Of a stretch of DNA of 64,000 bases, positions 1 to 8,396 are shown one piece after another; position 1 is the first letter of the stretch, and each line of letters begins with the position of its first letter. This DNA comes from Ferruginivarius sediminum (GTDB lineage: Bacteria; Pseudomonadota; Alphaproteobacteria; Kiloniellales; Rhodovibrionaceae), in NCBI RefSeq assembly GCF_003344765.1, contig NZ_QPMH01000014.1, positions 37,162-101,161 of the forward strand, in the 5' to 3' direction. The translations under genes were made by a program, and so were the position numbers. The notes below the pieces were generated by a model. It was not told where the DNA came from. It saw nothing but the letters and a program-made list of their open reading frames with translations, and did not search any database.

Positions 1-1032
1 AAGCCGCCGCGGGTCAGCCTGCTGGCCTTGCCGCAGACAGAGCCGTCGATCCTGATGGGCGTGTACGACGTGCTGTGGAGCGCGGGCGTCGTCTACCCGC
101 GCCTGACCGGCGAGGGCCTGGGCAGACGCCTGTTTCGCCCGCGCATTGTCGGGCTCACCCGCGAGCCGTTCCGCACCATGACAGGCGCCAAGATCGTGCC
201 GGACGCCGCGATCGGCGAGGTCGCGCGCACCGACATCCTTTTCGTGCCGACGATCTTCGCCAACAGCATCGCAACTCTGCGCGGCATCGACCGGCGGGCC
301 ATCGCGTGGATCCGGGAAATGTACGACGCCGGTGCCGCGGTCTATGCCTCGTGCGGCGGTGTGATGCTGCTTGCGGAGGCCGGCCTGCTGGACGGCGGCG
401 CCGCCACCATCCACTGGAGCTTCGTGCGCACTTTCGAGCAGGCGTTCCCGAACGTCCGCCTCTACCCCAGCCGCGCACTGGTCCAGAGCGGGCCGGGGCA
501 AACCATCGTGTCCTCGGGAGGCGGCTCGGCCTGGCAGGACCTCGTCCTCTATGTCGTCGCCCGGCACGCCGGCGAGGCGGAGGCGATGAAGCTGGCCAAG
601 GTGTTCCACTTCCGCTCGCACGCGGAGGGGCTTTCGCCCTACGCCGGCCTGCTGCAAAGGACGCAGCACCGGGACGCGCTGGTCGGCCGGTGCCAGGCGT
701 GGCTGGCCGAGAATTACGACAGCGAGCAGCCCATCGCCCGGCTGATTGCCCGCACCGGGTTGCCCGAGCGCACCTTCGCGCGGCGCTTCCGCAAGGCGAC
801 CGGCTATGCGCCGAAGGCCTACCTGCAAAACCTGCGGATCGAGGAATCAAAGCAGCTTCTGGAGACGACCGACATGCCGGTGGAGGACGTCGCCGCGGCC
901 GTCGGCTATGCCGATCCCAGCTATATGCGCAGCCTGTTCAAGCGCCTCGTCGGCATTACCCCGGCCGAATACCGCCGCCGCTTCCGCCTGCCCACCGCGC
1001 ACGTCCCGAACATTGAGACACTGGCGGGCTGA
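1..1032 (+). CDS. GlxA/AraC-family transcriptional regulator, 5' end missing
   Basis: A DJ-1/PfpI-like amidase-fold sensor domain fills roughly the first 190 residues, with the nucleophile-elbow segment VYASCGGVMLL. It is followed by a C-terminal AraC-type double helix-turn-helix (ARLIARTGLPERTFARRF and VEDVAAAVGYADPSYM). The reading frame is open back to base 1 without a convincing start, since the first possible start is a TTG at 28, so the gene very probably begins before the window. Regulators of this architecture (GbdR, CdhR, ArgR type) usually control catabolism of quaternary amines or amino acids. The convergent MttB cluster downstream and a second GlxA protein at 4236 make amine catabolism the likely theme, but its ligand cannot be read from sequence. 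Confidence 0.85.
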   Translation, partial: KPPRVSLLALPQTEPSILMGVYDVLWSAGVVYPRLTGEGLGRRLFRPRIVGLTREPFRTMTGAKIVPDAAIGEVARTDILFVPTIFANSIATLRGIDRRAIAWIREMYDAGAAVYASCGGVMLLAEAGLLDGGAATIHWSFVRTFEQAFPNVRLYPSRALVQSGPGQTIVSSGGGSAWQDLVLYVVARHAGEAEAMKLAKVFHFRSHAEGLSPYAGLLQRTQHRDALVGRCQAWLAENYDSEQPIARLIARTGLPERTFARRFRKATGYAPKAYLQNLRIEESKQLLETTDMPVEDVAAAVGYADPSYMRSLFKRLVGITPAEYRRRFRLPTAHVPNIETLAG

Positions 1033-1047
1033 GGGGGATGCCCCGCC

Positions 1048-1749
1048 CTACCCGGCCCGCCCGTTCAGCAGACGGGACATGAAGCCGTCCAGCCATTCGG
1101 CGAGGGGCGCGTCATGCTGCGTGGCGAGGCGAAACTGCTCCTCGCGCGGCTGGGCACCCGGCGCTTCCAGCATGTGCCCGGCCTCGGCCATCCAGGAGGT
1201 AAAGATCGGCACCGTGGTCTCTGGGTGGAACTGCAGGCCATAGGCGTTGTCGCCAATCCGGAACGCCTGGTTGGGATAGACCGGCCCCTCGGCCAGAAGC
1301 TCACCCTCGTCCGGCACCTCGAAGCCCTCGGTGTGCCAGTGGTAGACGTGCATCGGCGCCGGAAACAGGTCGCGGCCCGCCGGGGTGGGCGTCACCTGGA
1401 CATAGCCGATCTCGTGCAGGCCCTCGGGGTGCCTTTCCACCTTGCCGTCGTAGGCGCGGGCGAGAAGCTGCGCCCCCAGGCACAGCCCCAGGAACGGCCG
1501 GTCCTGGGCGGTCCAGTCGCGGATGAAGTCGATCTCGTCCTGGAGATACGGCTTTTCCTCGACCTCGTTCGCGCTCTGCGGCCCGCCATAGACTACCACG
1601 GCGTCGTAGTCCGACCGCGCCGAGGGCAGCGGATCGCCCTTTGCCACCAGCCGCCGGTCCAGCTCGTAGCCGTGCCGGGTCAGCCAGCGCGACACGCGGT
1701 CGTCGCGCGCCGAATCCATCTGAATGATCTGCAGAACTTTACCGCTCAT
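1048..1749 (-). CDS. Class I glutamine amidotransferase (GMP-synthase-like)
   Basis: A stand-alone GATase1 domain of 233 residues. The triad is visible as Cys90 in GLCLGAQ, and His175 and Glu177 in LQFHPE. The family transfers glutamine-derived ammonia, for example to gamma-glutamyl or amide substrates; GMP synthetase itself would carry an extra ATP pyrophosphatase domain that is absent here. The start codon overlaps the stop of the upstream ferredoxin-like gene by 4 bp (ATGA), so the two are translationally coupled and sit in one leftward operon with the MttB-family gene. Similar amidotransferases accompany methylamine and betaine demethylation genes, so a role in handling the amine product is plausible but inferred. 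Confidence 0.85.
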   Translation of the reverse strand: MSGKVLQIIQMDSARDDRVSRWLTRHGYELDRRLVAKGDPLPSARSDYDAVVVYGGPQSANEVEEKPYLQDEIDFIRDWTAQDRPFLGLCLGAQLLARAYDGKVERHPEGLHEIGYVQVTPTPAGRDLFPAPMHVYHWHTEGFEVPDEGELLAEGPVYPNQAFRIGDNAYGLQFHPETTVPIFTSWMAEAGHMLEAPGAQPREEQFRLATQHDAPLAEWLDGFMSRLLNGRAG

Positions 1750-2453
1750 TCCCGTTTCGCCCCACTCGCGCTCAGATGGAAGGCGGCCATATGATAGGCC
1801 GCCTGCCCCGGCTCATATAGGTACTCGCGCCCGACCGGACAGGCCCGCCGCGCTAGGCAGCCCTTGTCAAGGCAATCACGCCCGCCGGGCGAATCCAGAT
1901 AGCCCGCACAGGCGGCGACATCGTAACCGCGGGAAGAGAAGGCGTGAACCGGACAGGCGGACAGGCACGGCTTGTCCGGACAGCTGTCGCAGGGCGACGG
2001 ACGCTCGTCCGGCGGTGGAAGCGCCAGCCGTCCCGGGAACGCCAGCGCCCCGCGATAGGCGTGCCACAGCCCATACTCGGGGTGGATCAGGATACCCAGC
2101 GGCGAGACATGCACCGCCTCCGCCCGCCGCGCCCAGCGCTGGAAGGGATAGTACGGCGGTCCCTCGAACGGGAAGATCGCCCGGGCGCCGAAGCGCCGCG
2201 CCAGTTCGCCAATGACGCGGCGGCTCCAGCGATCCATCGGGTGCGGTTGCCCGTCTGCCGCCTCGGCGCTGGCGGAGAACACCCGCCACATCGCCGGCCC
2301 GGCGTTGCCGACAAGCAGCAAGGTGCCCGGCGTCCGACCGTCGTCCAACGCCGGCGCATCCACCGCGCCTTCGGGATGAAAGCCGCCGCGCAGCAGCAGT
2401 CCGTGTGCCGCCACCGCTTCGGCAATCGCCGCGATGCCGCTGCCGGAACTCAT
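1746..2453 (-). CDS. Ferredoxin-like 4Fe-4S protein
   Basis: A 235-residue protein whose C-terminal third has a ferredoxin-type cysteine cluster (CDSCPDKPCLSACPVHAF), with further cysteines in DCLDKGCLARRACPVG. This suits one or two 4Fe-4S centres. The N-terminal half (about residues 1-140) resembles the scaffold of epoxyqueuosine-reductase-like and reductive-activator ferredoxins but has no motif I can assign. It lies between MttB and the amidotransferase in one leftward operon. An electron-transfer or corrinoid-reactivation role for the methyltransferase is a reasonable inference; no substrate is identifiable. Confidence 0.75.
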   Translation of the reverse strand: MSSGSGIAAIAEAVAAHGLLLRGGFHPEGAVDAPALDDGRTPGTLLLVGNAGPAMWRVFSASAEAADGQPHPMDRWSRRVIGELARRFGARAIFPFEGPPYYPFQRWARRAEAVHVSPLGILIHPEYGLWHAYRGALAFPGRLALPPPDERPSPCDSCPDKPCLSACPVHAFSSRGYDVAACAGYLDSPGGRDCLDKGCLARRACPVGREYLYEPGQAAYHMAAFHLSASGAKRE

Positions 2454-2486
2454 GCGATGTGCCGCCCCGCCATCCCGGGGCCGCCC

Positions 2487-4010
2487 TTACGCGGCGGTCT
2501 TCGACAGCTCTTCCTTGCGTCTGGCGAGGAAGGCCTGAAGCTGCTCCTGCCTGGCCTCGTCCATCTCCGGCTGCTGGTAATTCTCAAGCAGCGTCTGCCA
2601 GATCTTGGTGGCGCGGACCTCCGCCGTTTCGCCGCCGGCCTCCAACCAGGTTTCGTAGTTGCGCCAGTCGGAAAGCATCGGCGCGTAAAACGCCGTCTCA
2701 TAGCGTTCCATCGTGTGGCTGGCGCCGAAGAAGTGCCCGCCGGGCCCGACCTCGCGGATGGCGTCGAGCGCCAAGGTATCATCGTCGACCTCGATGGGCT
2801 TCAGCGTCTCGGCCATCATCTGCAACAGCTCGGCGTCGAGCACCACCTTCTCGAACGAGGCAGTCAGCCCGCCTTCCAGCCAGCCGGCACCGTGATACAG
2901 CAGGTTGCAGTGACCCATCACGCCGCCCCAGATCGCCATCTCGGACTCATAGGCCGCCTGGGCATCCACGGCGTTGCTGGCGTTTGCGTTGGAGGCGCGG
3001 TAGGGCAGGTTGTAGCGCCGCGCAAGCTGGCCGGCGGCAAGCTGCGCCTTCGCGTTCTCGGGTGTGCCGAAGGCTGGCGCGCCGGTGCGCATGTCCACGT
3101 TGGAGGTGAAGGCGCCATAACACACCGGGCTGCCGGGTCGGGCAAGCTGGGTCAGCGCGATGCCGGCCAGCGCCTCGGCGTTCTGCTGCGCCAGCGCCGC
3201 CGGCAACGTCACCGGCGTCATCGCGCCCATCAGCGTGAACGGCGTCACCACCACGCACTGGCCCCAGGTCGACATGGCGATCAGGCCGTCGGCCATCTCG
3301 CCGTCGAAGCGCCGGGGCGAATTGACCGAGATGATGGTCAGCACGGCCGGATCGTCGACCAGATCCTCGCGCGTCTGGCCGCGCGCGATGGCCGCGATGT
3401 CGACGCCGTCCAGCGCGCGGTCCGCCCCGATGGACGAGCAGTGGTAGACCCGGTCGGTGTAGGTGACGTTCGCGGCGTAGCAGTCCAGGTGCCGGGTGTG
3501 CGCCGGAAGCTCCACGGGCGCGGTGGGCTGGTTGCCGATCAGGTGGACGATGTTCAGCGACTGCGCCAGCTTCAGAAGTGTCGCATAGTCCTCGTAGTTG
3601 CCTTGCCGCCGGCCGTTGACGCGGTCCTGCACGTTCGGCGGGCCGGCGACCAGGCCGAAGTTGATGTGGTTGCCGCCCAGCGTAATCGAATGCTCGGGAT
3701 TGCGGGGGCGGAGCGTCACCTCGCTGGGCGCCTTGGCCACCAGGTCGAGGACCATGTCGCGGTCGAACTTGACGAGGCCGCTGGCGTGATCGACCTCGGC
3801 GCCGGCCTTGTCCAGCATGCTCAAGGCCTGCTTGCTCATGAACTCGATGCCGATCTCCTCCAGGATACGCATGGAGGCATCGTGCACCTTGTCGAGCTGC
3901 TCGGCGGTGAACACCTCCACCGGCGCATACGGGTTACGAACACGGGTCCACGGAAGCTGCTTGATACCGGGCGCCCCGCGACGCGCTGCACTGCGACGAC
4001 GACGGGTCAT
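2487..4010 (-). CDS. Trimethylamine/glycine-betaine methyltransferase family protein (MttB-like)
   Basis: A 507-residue TIM-barrel methyltransferase of the MttB superfamily, recognisable from EEIGIEFMSKQALSMLDKAG near the N terminus and GPGGHFFGASHTMERYE near the C terminus. Archaeal MttB carries pyrrolysine at an in-frame TAG; this gene has none, so it belongs to the non-pyrrolysine branch, where characterised members demethylate glycine betaine or related quaternary amines through a corrinoid protein. I prefer the ATG at 4010 to the GTG at 4016 because a GGGGG Shine-Dalgarno stretch is correctly spaced only for the former. No corrinoid-binding protein is encoded nearby. A divergent GlxA-type regulator starts at 4236 and probably controls it. 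Confidence 0.88.
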   Translation of the reverse strand: MTRRRRSAARRGAPGIKQLPWTRVRNPYAPVEVFTAEQLDKVHDASMRILEEIGIEFMSKQALSMLDKAGAEVDHASGLVKFDRDMVLDLVAKAPSEVTLRPRNPEHSITLGGNHINFGLVAGPPNVQDRVNGRRQGNYEDYATLLKLAQSLNIVHLIGNQPTAPVELPAHTRHLDCYAANVTYTDRVYHCSSIGADRALDGVDIAAIARGQTREDLVDDPAVLTIISVNSPRRFDGEMADGLIAMSTWGQCVVVTPFTLMGAMTPVTLPAALAQQNAEALAGIALTQLARPGSPVCYGAFTSNVDMRTGAPAFGTPENAKAQLAAGQLARRYNLPYRASNANASNAVDAQAAYESEMAIWGGVMGHCNLLYHGAGWLEGGLTASFEKVVLDAELLQMMAETLKPIEVDDDTLALDAIREVGPGGHFFGASHTMERYETAFYAPMLSDWRNYETWLEAGGETAEVRATKIWQTLLENYQQPEMDEARQEQLQAFLARRKEELSKTAA

Positions 4011-4235
4011 CTCCACCCCCTTTCCTGGATTGGGTCCGCCTGGCCAGGCGCGCGCGGCGCTTCCGTCGGGGAAGCAGGCCGGTCGAACACCCCGGCGCGC
4101 ACCACAGGACGATTTTTCTTGCTCTGCTTCAAGATGAAATCATAGTTGGTTCCGGGGACTTTGTTCCGTAGGCGACACCGACTGGCCTCATAAGACATTC
4201 GCCGCGGAACCCGCGAACGAGGGGCGGAAAACGGC

Positions 4236-5231
4236 ATGAGCGATGCCGGCAACAACGAAGCGCGCGCCGACTGGAGCGATGCGCCGACGCAGACATTCGG
4301 CTTCCTGCTCATACCGCGGTTCTCGCTGATCGCGTTCAGTTCCGGGCTGGAGCCCCTGCGCGCGGCGAACCGCGCCAGCGGGCGCAAGCTTTACGACTGG
4401 AAAGTGATCTCCGCCGACGGCCAGCCGGTTCGCTCGTCCAGCGGCGTCGGCGTGCTTTGCGACAGCGGGCTGGAGGATGCCGGGCGGCTGCAGACGCTTC
4501 TGGTGGTCAGCGGCCTGGGCGAATCGGAGCTTGAGGACAGGGCGCTTTTCGCCTGGCTGCGGCGGCTGGCGCGTCAGGGCGTGCGCCTTGGGGCGATCTC
4601 GACGGGCACCTACCTGCTGGCGCGCGCCGGGCTGCTCGACGGCTATCGCTGCACCATCCACTGGGAGTCGCTGGCGGCGTTCGGCGAGGAGTTCCCGAAC
4701 CTGGACATCACCGACGAGTTGTTCGAGATCGACCGCAACCGCCTCACCTGCTCCGGCGGCGAGGCGGCGCTGGACATGATCCTTTCCCTGATCGCGCTGG
4801 AGCATGGCCGCGACCTTGCCACACAGGTCTCCGAGAACTTCATCCACGAGCGCATCCGCGACACGAACGATCACCAGCGCATGGCCCTGCGCACGCGCCT
4901 GGGCGTCAGCCACCCCAAGCTGCTGGGTGTCATCGACCTGATGGAAGAGCACGTGGAGGAACCCCTCTCGCGCGCCGACCTGGCCCACCGCGCCGGCCTC
5001 TCCACCCGTCAGCTCGAACGCTTGTTCCGCAAATATCTGGGCCGCACGCCGACCCGCTATTACCTGGAGATGCGCCTGAACCGGGCGCGCATGCTGCTGC
5101 ACCAGACGTCGATGTCGGTGCTGGACGTGGCGCTGGCCTGCGGCTTCGTCTCCGCCAGCCACTTCTCCAAGTGCTACCGCGAATTCTTCGACCGCACCCC
5201 ACGCGAGGAACGCGCCAACCCGGCGGCGTGA
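4236..5231 (+). CDS. GlxA/AraC-family regulator, GbdR-like
   Basis: 331 residues: an N-terminal DJ-1/PfpI-like domain (about 20-190) and a C-terminal AraC HTH pair (about 225-320), with LSRADLAHRAGLSTRQLERL and VLDVALACGFVSASHFSKCY. The segment around LGAISTGTYLLARAG has Ser/Thr where true PfpI enzymes have the nucleophilic Cys, so it is a sensor rather than an enzyme. It closely matches the layout of GbdR/CdhR activators of betaine and carnitine catabolism. It is divergent from the MttB operon across a 225-bp gap, the usual arrangement for a pathway activator. Confidence 0.87.
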   Translation: MSDAGNNEARADWSDAPTQTFGFLLIPRFSLIAFSSGLEPLRAANRASGRKLYDWKVISADGQPVRSSSGVGVLCDSGLEDAGRLQTLLVVSGLGESELEDRALFAWLRRLARQGVRLGAISTGTYLLARAGLLDGYRCTIHWESLAAFGEEFPNLDITDELFEIDRNRLTCSGGEAALDMILSLIALEHGRDLATQVSENFIHERIRDTNDHQRMALRTRLGVSHPKLLGVIDLMEEHVEEPLSRADLAHRAGLSTRQLERLFRKYLGRTPTRYYLEMRLNRARMLLHQTSMSVLDVALACGFVSASHFSKCYREFFDRTPREERANPAA

Positions 5232-5269
5232 GCGCGAGGCGCCGGCGTCACGTCAATCGAGACCACCCG

Positions 5270-5401
5270 GAATGACGACAGGGCCCGGTGATCGGCCGGG
5301 CCCTGTCCGCGTCGTTATGAAAGAGCGATTCCGCTCCAAATGACACTTTGTTTTGTTCCGTAGATCGCCGGCTGTCATGGCGATGGTAAGCATTTTTATA
5401 C
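5270..5401 (-). ncRNA. tracrRNA of the type II-C system
   Basis: The plus strand at 5355-5391 matches the crRNA-sense repeat, so the minus-strand transcript is its anti-repeat. The match is GTTCCGTAG, then a two-base-larger bulge (ATCGCC against CCCC), then GGCTGTCATGG, one mismatch, and GATGGTAAGC. Reading leftward, the tail after the anti-repeat begins AAAACAAAG. It forms a small hairpin (arms 5332-5336 and 5323-5327) and then a 12-bp GC-rich hairpin (5296-5307 with 5277-5288). No strong U-tract follows, so the 3' end near 5270 is approximate. The bulge sits where RNase III and Cas9 recognise the duplex in other type II systems. The gene lies between a GlxA regulator and cas1, opposite in strand to cas1. 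Confidence 0.88.
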
Positions 5402-5426
5402 TCGGAAATTATATTCGTTTCGTCAA
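5398..5426 (-). promoter_or_regulatory. Candidate tracrRNA promoter
   Basis: On the minus strand TTGACG (5421-5426) is 17 bp from GAGTAT (5398-5403), which would start transcription at the first base of the anti-repeat. A perfect TATAAT also lies at 5408-5413 but has no good -35 at the right distance; it would start the RNA near 5401. Either reading puts the start just upstream of the anti-repeat. Confidence 0.4.
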
Positions 5427-5439
5427 GGGAGTTTTTGCG

Positions 5440-6354
5440 ATGAGCGTGATTGAAATCGCAACGCCAGGAACTTCCCTTGCCGTTCGCAAGGGAATGCTGT
5501 CCGTCAACGCCACCCTGATCCCGGTGGAGGACATCGACCTCGTCATCGCCGAGACGGCGGCCGTATCGGTGTCCGGCGCGGTGCTTGCCCTGCTGGCGGA
5601 GAACGGGGTGGAGTTCGTGACCTGCGACACTAGGCACAGGCCGGTGGCAAGCCTGTTCCCGGTCGCCGCCGGCGCAACGCTCGCCCCGCGCATCCTGCGC
5701 CGGCAGGCGGCGCTGACGCCCCGCCGGCGGCGCGCGCTTTGGCGGCGGATCGTGCAGGCGAAGCTGCGCATGCAGGCCGCCGCCCTGCCCCAGCAAAGCC
5801 ACGCGGCGAGGCGCCTCATCCGGCTGTCGGGCGAGATCGCCCCCGGCGATCCCGGCAACATCGAGGCCCAGGCCGCCCGCCTCTACTGGCCGGCGCTGTT
5901 GGGCTCGGACTTCCGCCGGCACGCCAGCGACGACGCGAACGCCATGCTGGACTTCGGCTACGCCGTCGTCCGCGCCGTCATCTCGCGCCAGCTTCACGCC
6001 GCCGGGCTGCACCGCTCGCTGGGCCTGCACCACGAGAACGAAGAGAACGACGGCAACCTCTCCGACGACCTGATCGAGCCGTTTCGTCCGGTCGTCGACA
6101 CACGGGTCCGCGCCCTGCTGACAGAGGGCGCGGAGATGGACAAGCAAACACGCGCGCGCCTTGCGGAGCTGCCCGACTGGCCGGTGAAGAGCGGCCGCGA
6201 GTGGGTGCGCTGCCGCACGGCCGCCGCGCGGCTGGCCCGCTCGCTTCGCGACGCGATCGACGGCGGCGGCACCGCGCTTGTCCTGCCGGATTCGATTGGG
6301 AGCGAGGACGATGCCGGACGGATGGCGGAAGATGTGGGTTCTCGTATTCTATGA
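5440..6354 (+). CDS. cas1: Cas1 integrase, type II-C
   Basis: A 304-residue Cas1 of the short type II form. The metal ligands are visible as Glu142 in NIEAQAARLYW, His197/198 in LGLHHENEENDG, and the acidic pair in DDLIEPFRP. It inserts new spacers as a complex with Cas2. The frame is open further upstream, to 5353, but that would run through the tracrRNA. The ATG at 5440 has AAGGGA nine bases ahead and gives a normal-length protein beginning MSVIEI. cas2 starts inside its 3' end. It is convergent with the array and cas9, unlike the usual cas9-cas1-cas2 co-directional order. Confidence 0.95.
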   Translation: MSVIEIATPGTSLAVRKGMLSVNATLIPVEDIDLVIAETAAVSVSGAVLALLAENGVEFVTCDTRHRPVASLFPVAAGATLAPRILRRQAALTPRRRRALWRRIVQAKLRMQAAALPQQSHAARRLIRLSGEIAPGDPGNIEAQAARLYWPALLGSDFRRHASDDANAMLDFGYAVVRAVISRQLHAAGLHRSLGLHHENEENDGNLSDDLIEPFRPVVDTRVRALLTEGAEMDKQTRARLAELPDWPVKSGREWVRCRTAAARLARSLRDAIDGGGTALVLPDSIGSEDDAGRMAEDVGSRIL

Positions 6355-6649
6355 CCTGCCGGTGGCGGGGCCGAACGAGCGCCGCGCGGCCCGGAAATTC
6401 CACGAGTTCCTGGTGCGCCAGGGATTCGACCGCGTTCACTATTCGATCTACAATCGCTTTTGCGGATCGATGGAGCGCGCCAACACCTATGAGCGCCGCG
6501 TCGAAAAGGCGGTGCCGAAGCGTGGCTATGTCTGCCTGCTGAAGCTGACCGACAGGCAGATGGCGAACATGCGGCGGTGGATAAAGGGCGGATACGACCC
6601 GCACGAAAGTGCCCAGTTCACGCCGCCAGAGCAGTACAGGTTATTCTGA
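6311..6649 (+). CDS. cas2: Cas2, type II-C
   Basis: 112 residues with the ferredoxin-like Cas2 fold. It begins MPDGWRKMWVLVFYDLPV, with the conserved Asp in FYDLP, and ends PPEQYRLF. The start at 6311 follows a GCGAGGAC stretch and overlaps cas1 by 44 bp, so the pair is translationally coupled. Cas2 is the structural dimer that bridges two Cas1 dimers during spacer integration. Absence of csn2 and cas4 in this locus supports subtype II-C. Confidence 0.95.
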   Translation: MPDGWRKMWVLVFYDLPVAGPNERRAARKFHEFLVRQGFDRVHYSIYNRFCGSMERANTYERRVEKAVPKRGYVCLLKLTDRQMANMRRWIKGGYDPHESAQFTPPEQYRLF

Positions 6650-6670
6650 TGCGCCGCGAAGCCTGCACGA

Positions 6671-6713
6671 AAAACCGGCCGATAAGCCCTCTATCTCAAG
6701 AGCTTATCGGCCG
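6671..6713 (-). terminator. Rho-independent terminator of the type II-C array
   Basis: A 12-bp perfect stem (arms 6676-6687 and 6702-6713, 14-nt loop) is followed on the minus strand by GTTTTTCG. It lies 5 bp beyond the last repeat in the leftward direction, so it terminates pre-crRNA. On the plus strand there is no T-run, so it is not an obvious cas2 terminator. Confidence 0.8.
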
Positions 6714-6717
6714 TACG

Positions 6718-8339
6718 AGCTTACCATCCCCATGACAGCCGGGGCTACGGAACGTCCAGCGTCGGCAGCACGCAGACCATCGGAGCTTACCATCCCCATG
6801 ACAGCCGGGGCTACGGAACGGGCGGCTGGACTCGATGTCTAGTCCTGCAAGCTTACCATCCCCATGACAGCCGGGGCTACGGAACTGGCACCGCTACCAG
6901 ATCCTGACCAAGCGCAGCTTACCATCCCCATGACAGCCGGGGCTACGGAACAGTTCGTCCCCGGAACCGACAGGCCGATTGAGCTTACCATCCCCATGAC
7001 AGCCGGGGCTACGGAACGAGGTCCGCGACCAGTGCGAAGCCGCTGGCAGCTTACCATCCCCATGACAGCCGGGGCTACGGAACTATGCAGCCGCGCGGGC
7101 CGGCGACACGGCGAGCTTACCATCCCCATGACAGCCGGGGCTACGGAACGCGGCGCGCAGTCGGTCAACGGCGGCACGTAGCTTACCATCCCCATGACAG
7201 CCGGGGCTACGGAACCATGGGAATGCTCTTGTAGTTCGTGGCGTTAGCTTACCATCCCCATGACAGCCGGGGCTACGGAACGGGCCGGACGGCTGCCGTA
7301 CGCTGCATCGCAGCTTACCATCCCCATGACAGCCGGGGCTACGGAACCGTAGTAGCGTGCCGCGACCTCGGGGCGCTAGCTTACCATCCCCATGACAGCC
7401 GGGGCTACGGAACAATTTGACTGTACGACCGTCTGGAAGCCGGAGCTTACCATCCCCATGACAGCCGGGGCTACGGAACTCACGCAACGTGAAGCGCACC
7501 CAGATTTCAAGCTTACCATCCCCATGACAGCCGGGGCTACGGAACCCACACGTCCATCGGCTGGATCGTCGCGGCAGCTTACCATCCCCATGACAGCCGG
7601 GGCTACGGAACCCCAACCTCGTCTCACCCCCGAGGTGCCTCAGCTTACCATCCCCATGACAGCCGGGGCTACGGAACTCGGAATATTCCGGGACGTCCAT
7701 CTCGCTGAGCTTACCATCCCCATGACAGCCGGGGCTACGGAACACTGGTGAGTGTCTGCCCGACTTGCGCCAAAGCTTACCATCCCCATGACAGCCGGGG
7801 CTACGGAACCAGGGCGCGCTGCAGCGCGCGACGCGCGAAAGCTTACCATCCCCATGACAGCCGGGGCTACGGAACAGCCGAGCCAGTTCTTCACCGTCCG
7901 CCGGGAGCTTACCATCCCCATGACAGCCGGGGCTACGGAACTACCGGCGCGTGCGGTGTTAGGTAGCCTCAAGCTTACCATCCCCATGACAGCCGGGGCT
8001 ACGGAACTACGATTCGGTCGAAATGCTGTGGGACGGCAAGCTTACCATCCCCATGACAGCCGGGGCTACGGAACTATCAGCTTGACGCGGTGTTCCACGA
8101 CGACAGCTTACCATCCCCATGACAGCCGGGGCTACGGAACTGCTCGGCAAAGCGGCTCACCTCCAGCGAGAGCTTACCATCCCCATGACAGCCGGGGCTA
8201 CGGAACCGGCGGCGTATTGGTGGATTTCCCGCCGGACAGCTTACCATCCCCATGACAGCCGGGGCTACGGAACTAAAGAGTGGTGGCGAGTGATGCCCCG
8301 ATAAGCTTACCATCCCCATGACAGCCGGGGCTACGGAAC
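6718..8339 (-). CRISPR. Type II-C CRISPR array, 25 repeats and 24 spacers
   Basis: Twenty-five identical 36-nt repeats. In crRNA sense (minus strand) each starts GTTCCGTAGCCCC and ends GGATGGTAAGCT. Repeats begin at 6718 and every 66 bases to 7972, then at 8039, 8105, 8171, 8238 and 8304. Spacers are 30 nt, except two of 31 nt (8008-8038 and 8207-8237). Orientation is set by three things: the tracrRNA anti-repeat pairing with GTTCCGTAG directly after the spacer, the promoter at the right end, and the terminator at the left end. The leader is therefore at the right end beside cas9, and the newest spacers are near 8300. No repeat is degenerate. Confidence 0.98.
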
Positions 8340-8348
8340 ACAAATCAA

Positions 8349-8383
8349 CCCCAGATAATACGTTCGGTAGAGATTGGCATCAA
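8349..8383 (-). promoter_or_regulatory. Leader promoter of the type II-C array
   Basis: On the minus strand TTGATG (8378-8383), a 17-bp spacer and TATTAT (8355-8360) form a near-consensus sigma-70 promoter. Transcription would start about 8 bp before the first repeat. It lies in the 57-bp gap between the cas9 stop codon and the array. Confidence 0.75.
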
Positions 8384-8396
8384 AGTGGCGGGCTAG

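Noticed and set aside
1944..4145. 733-codon plus-strand frame opposite the MttB operon
   Set aside because: Antisense shadow of three well-supported genes with no recognisable domain.
5353..5439. N-terminal extension of the type II cas1
   Set aside because: It would run through the tracrRNA anti-repeat; ATG 5440 has the ribosome binding site.
6864..8343. Open frames across the II-C array with LTIPMTAGATE or SVAPAVMGMVS repeats
   Set aside because: Same cause: a 66-bp unit is a multiple of three, so the repeats stay in frame.
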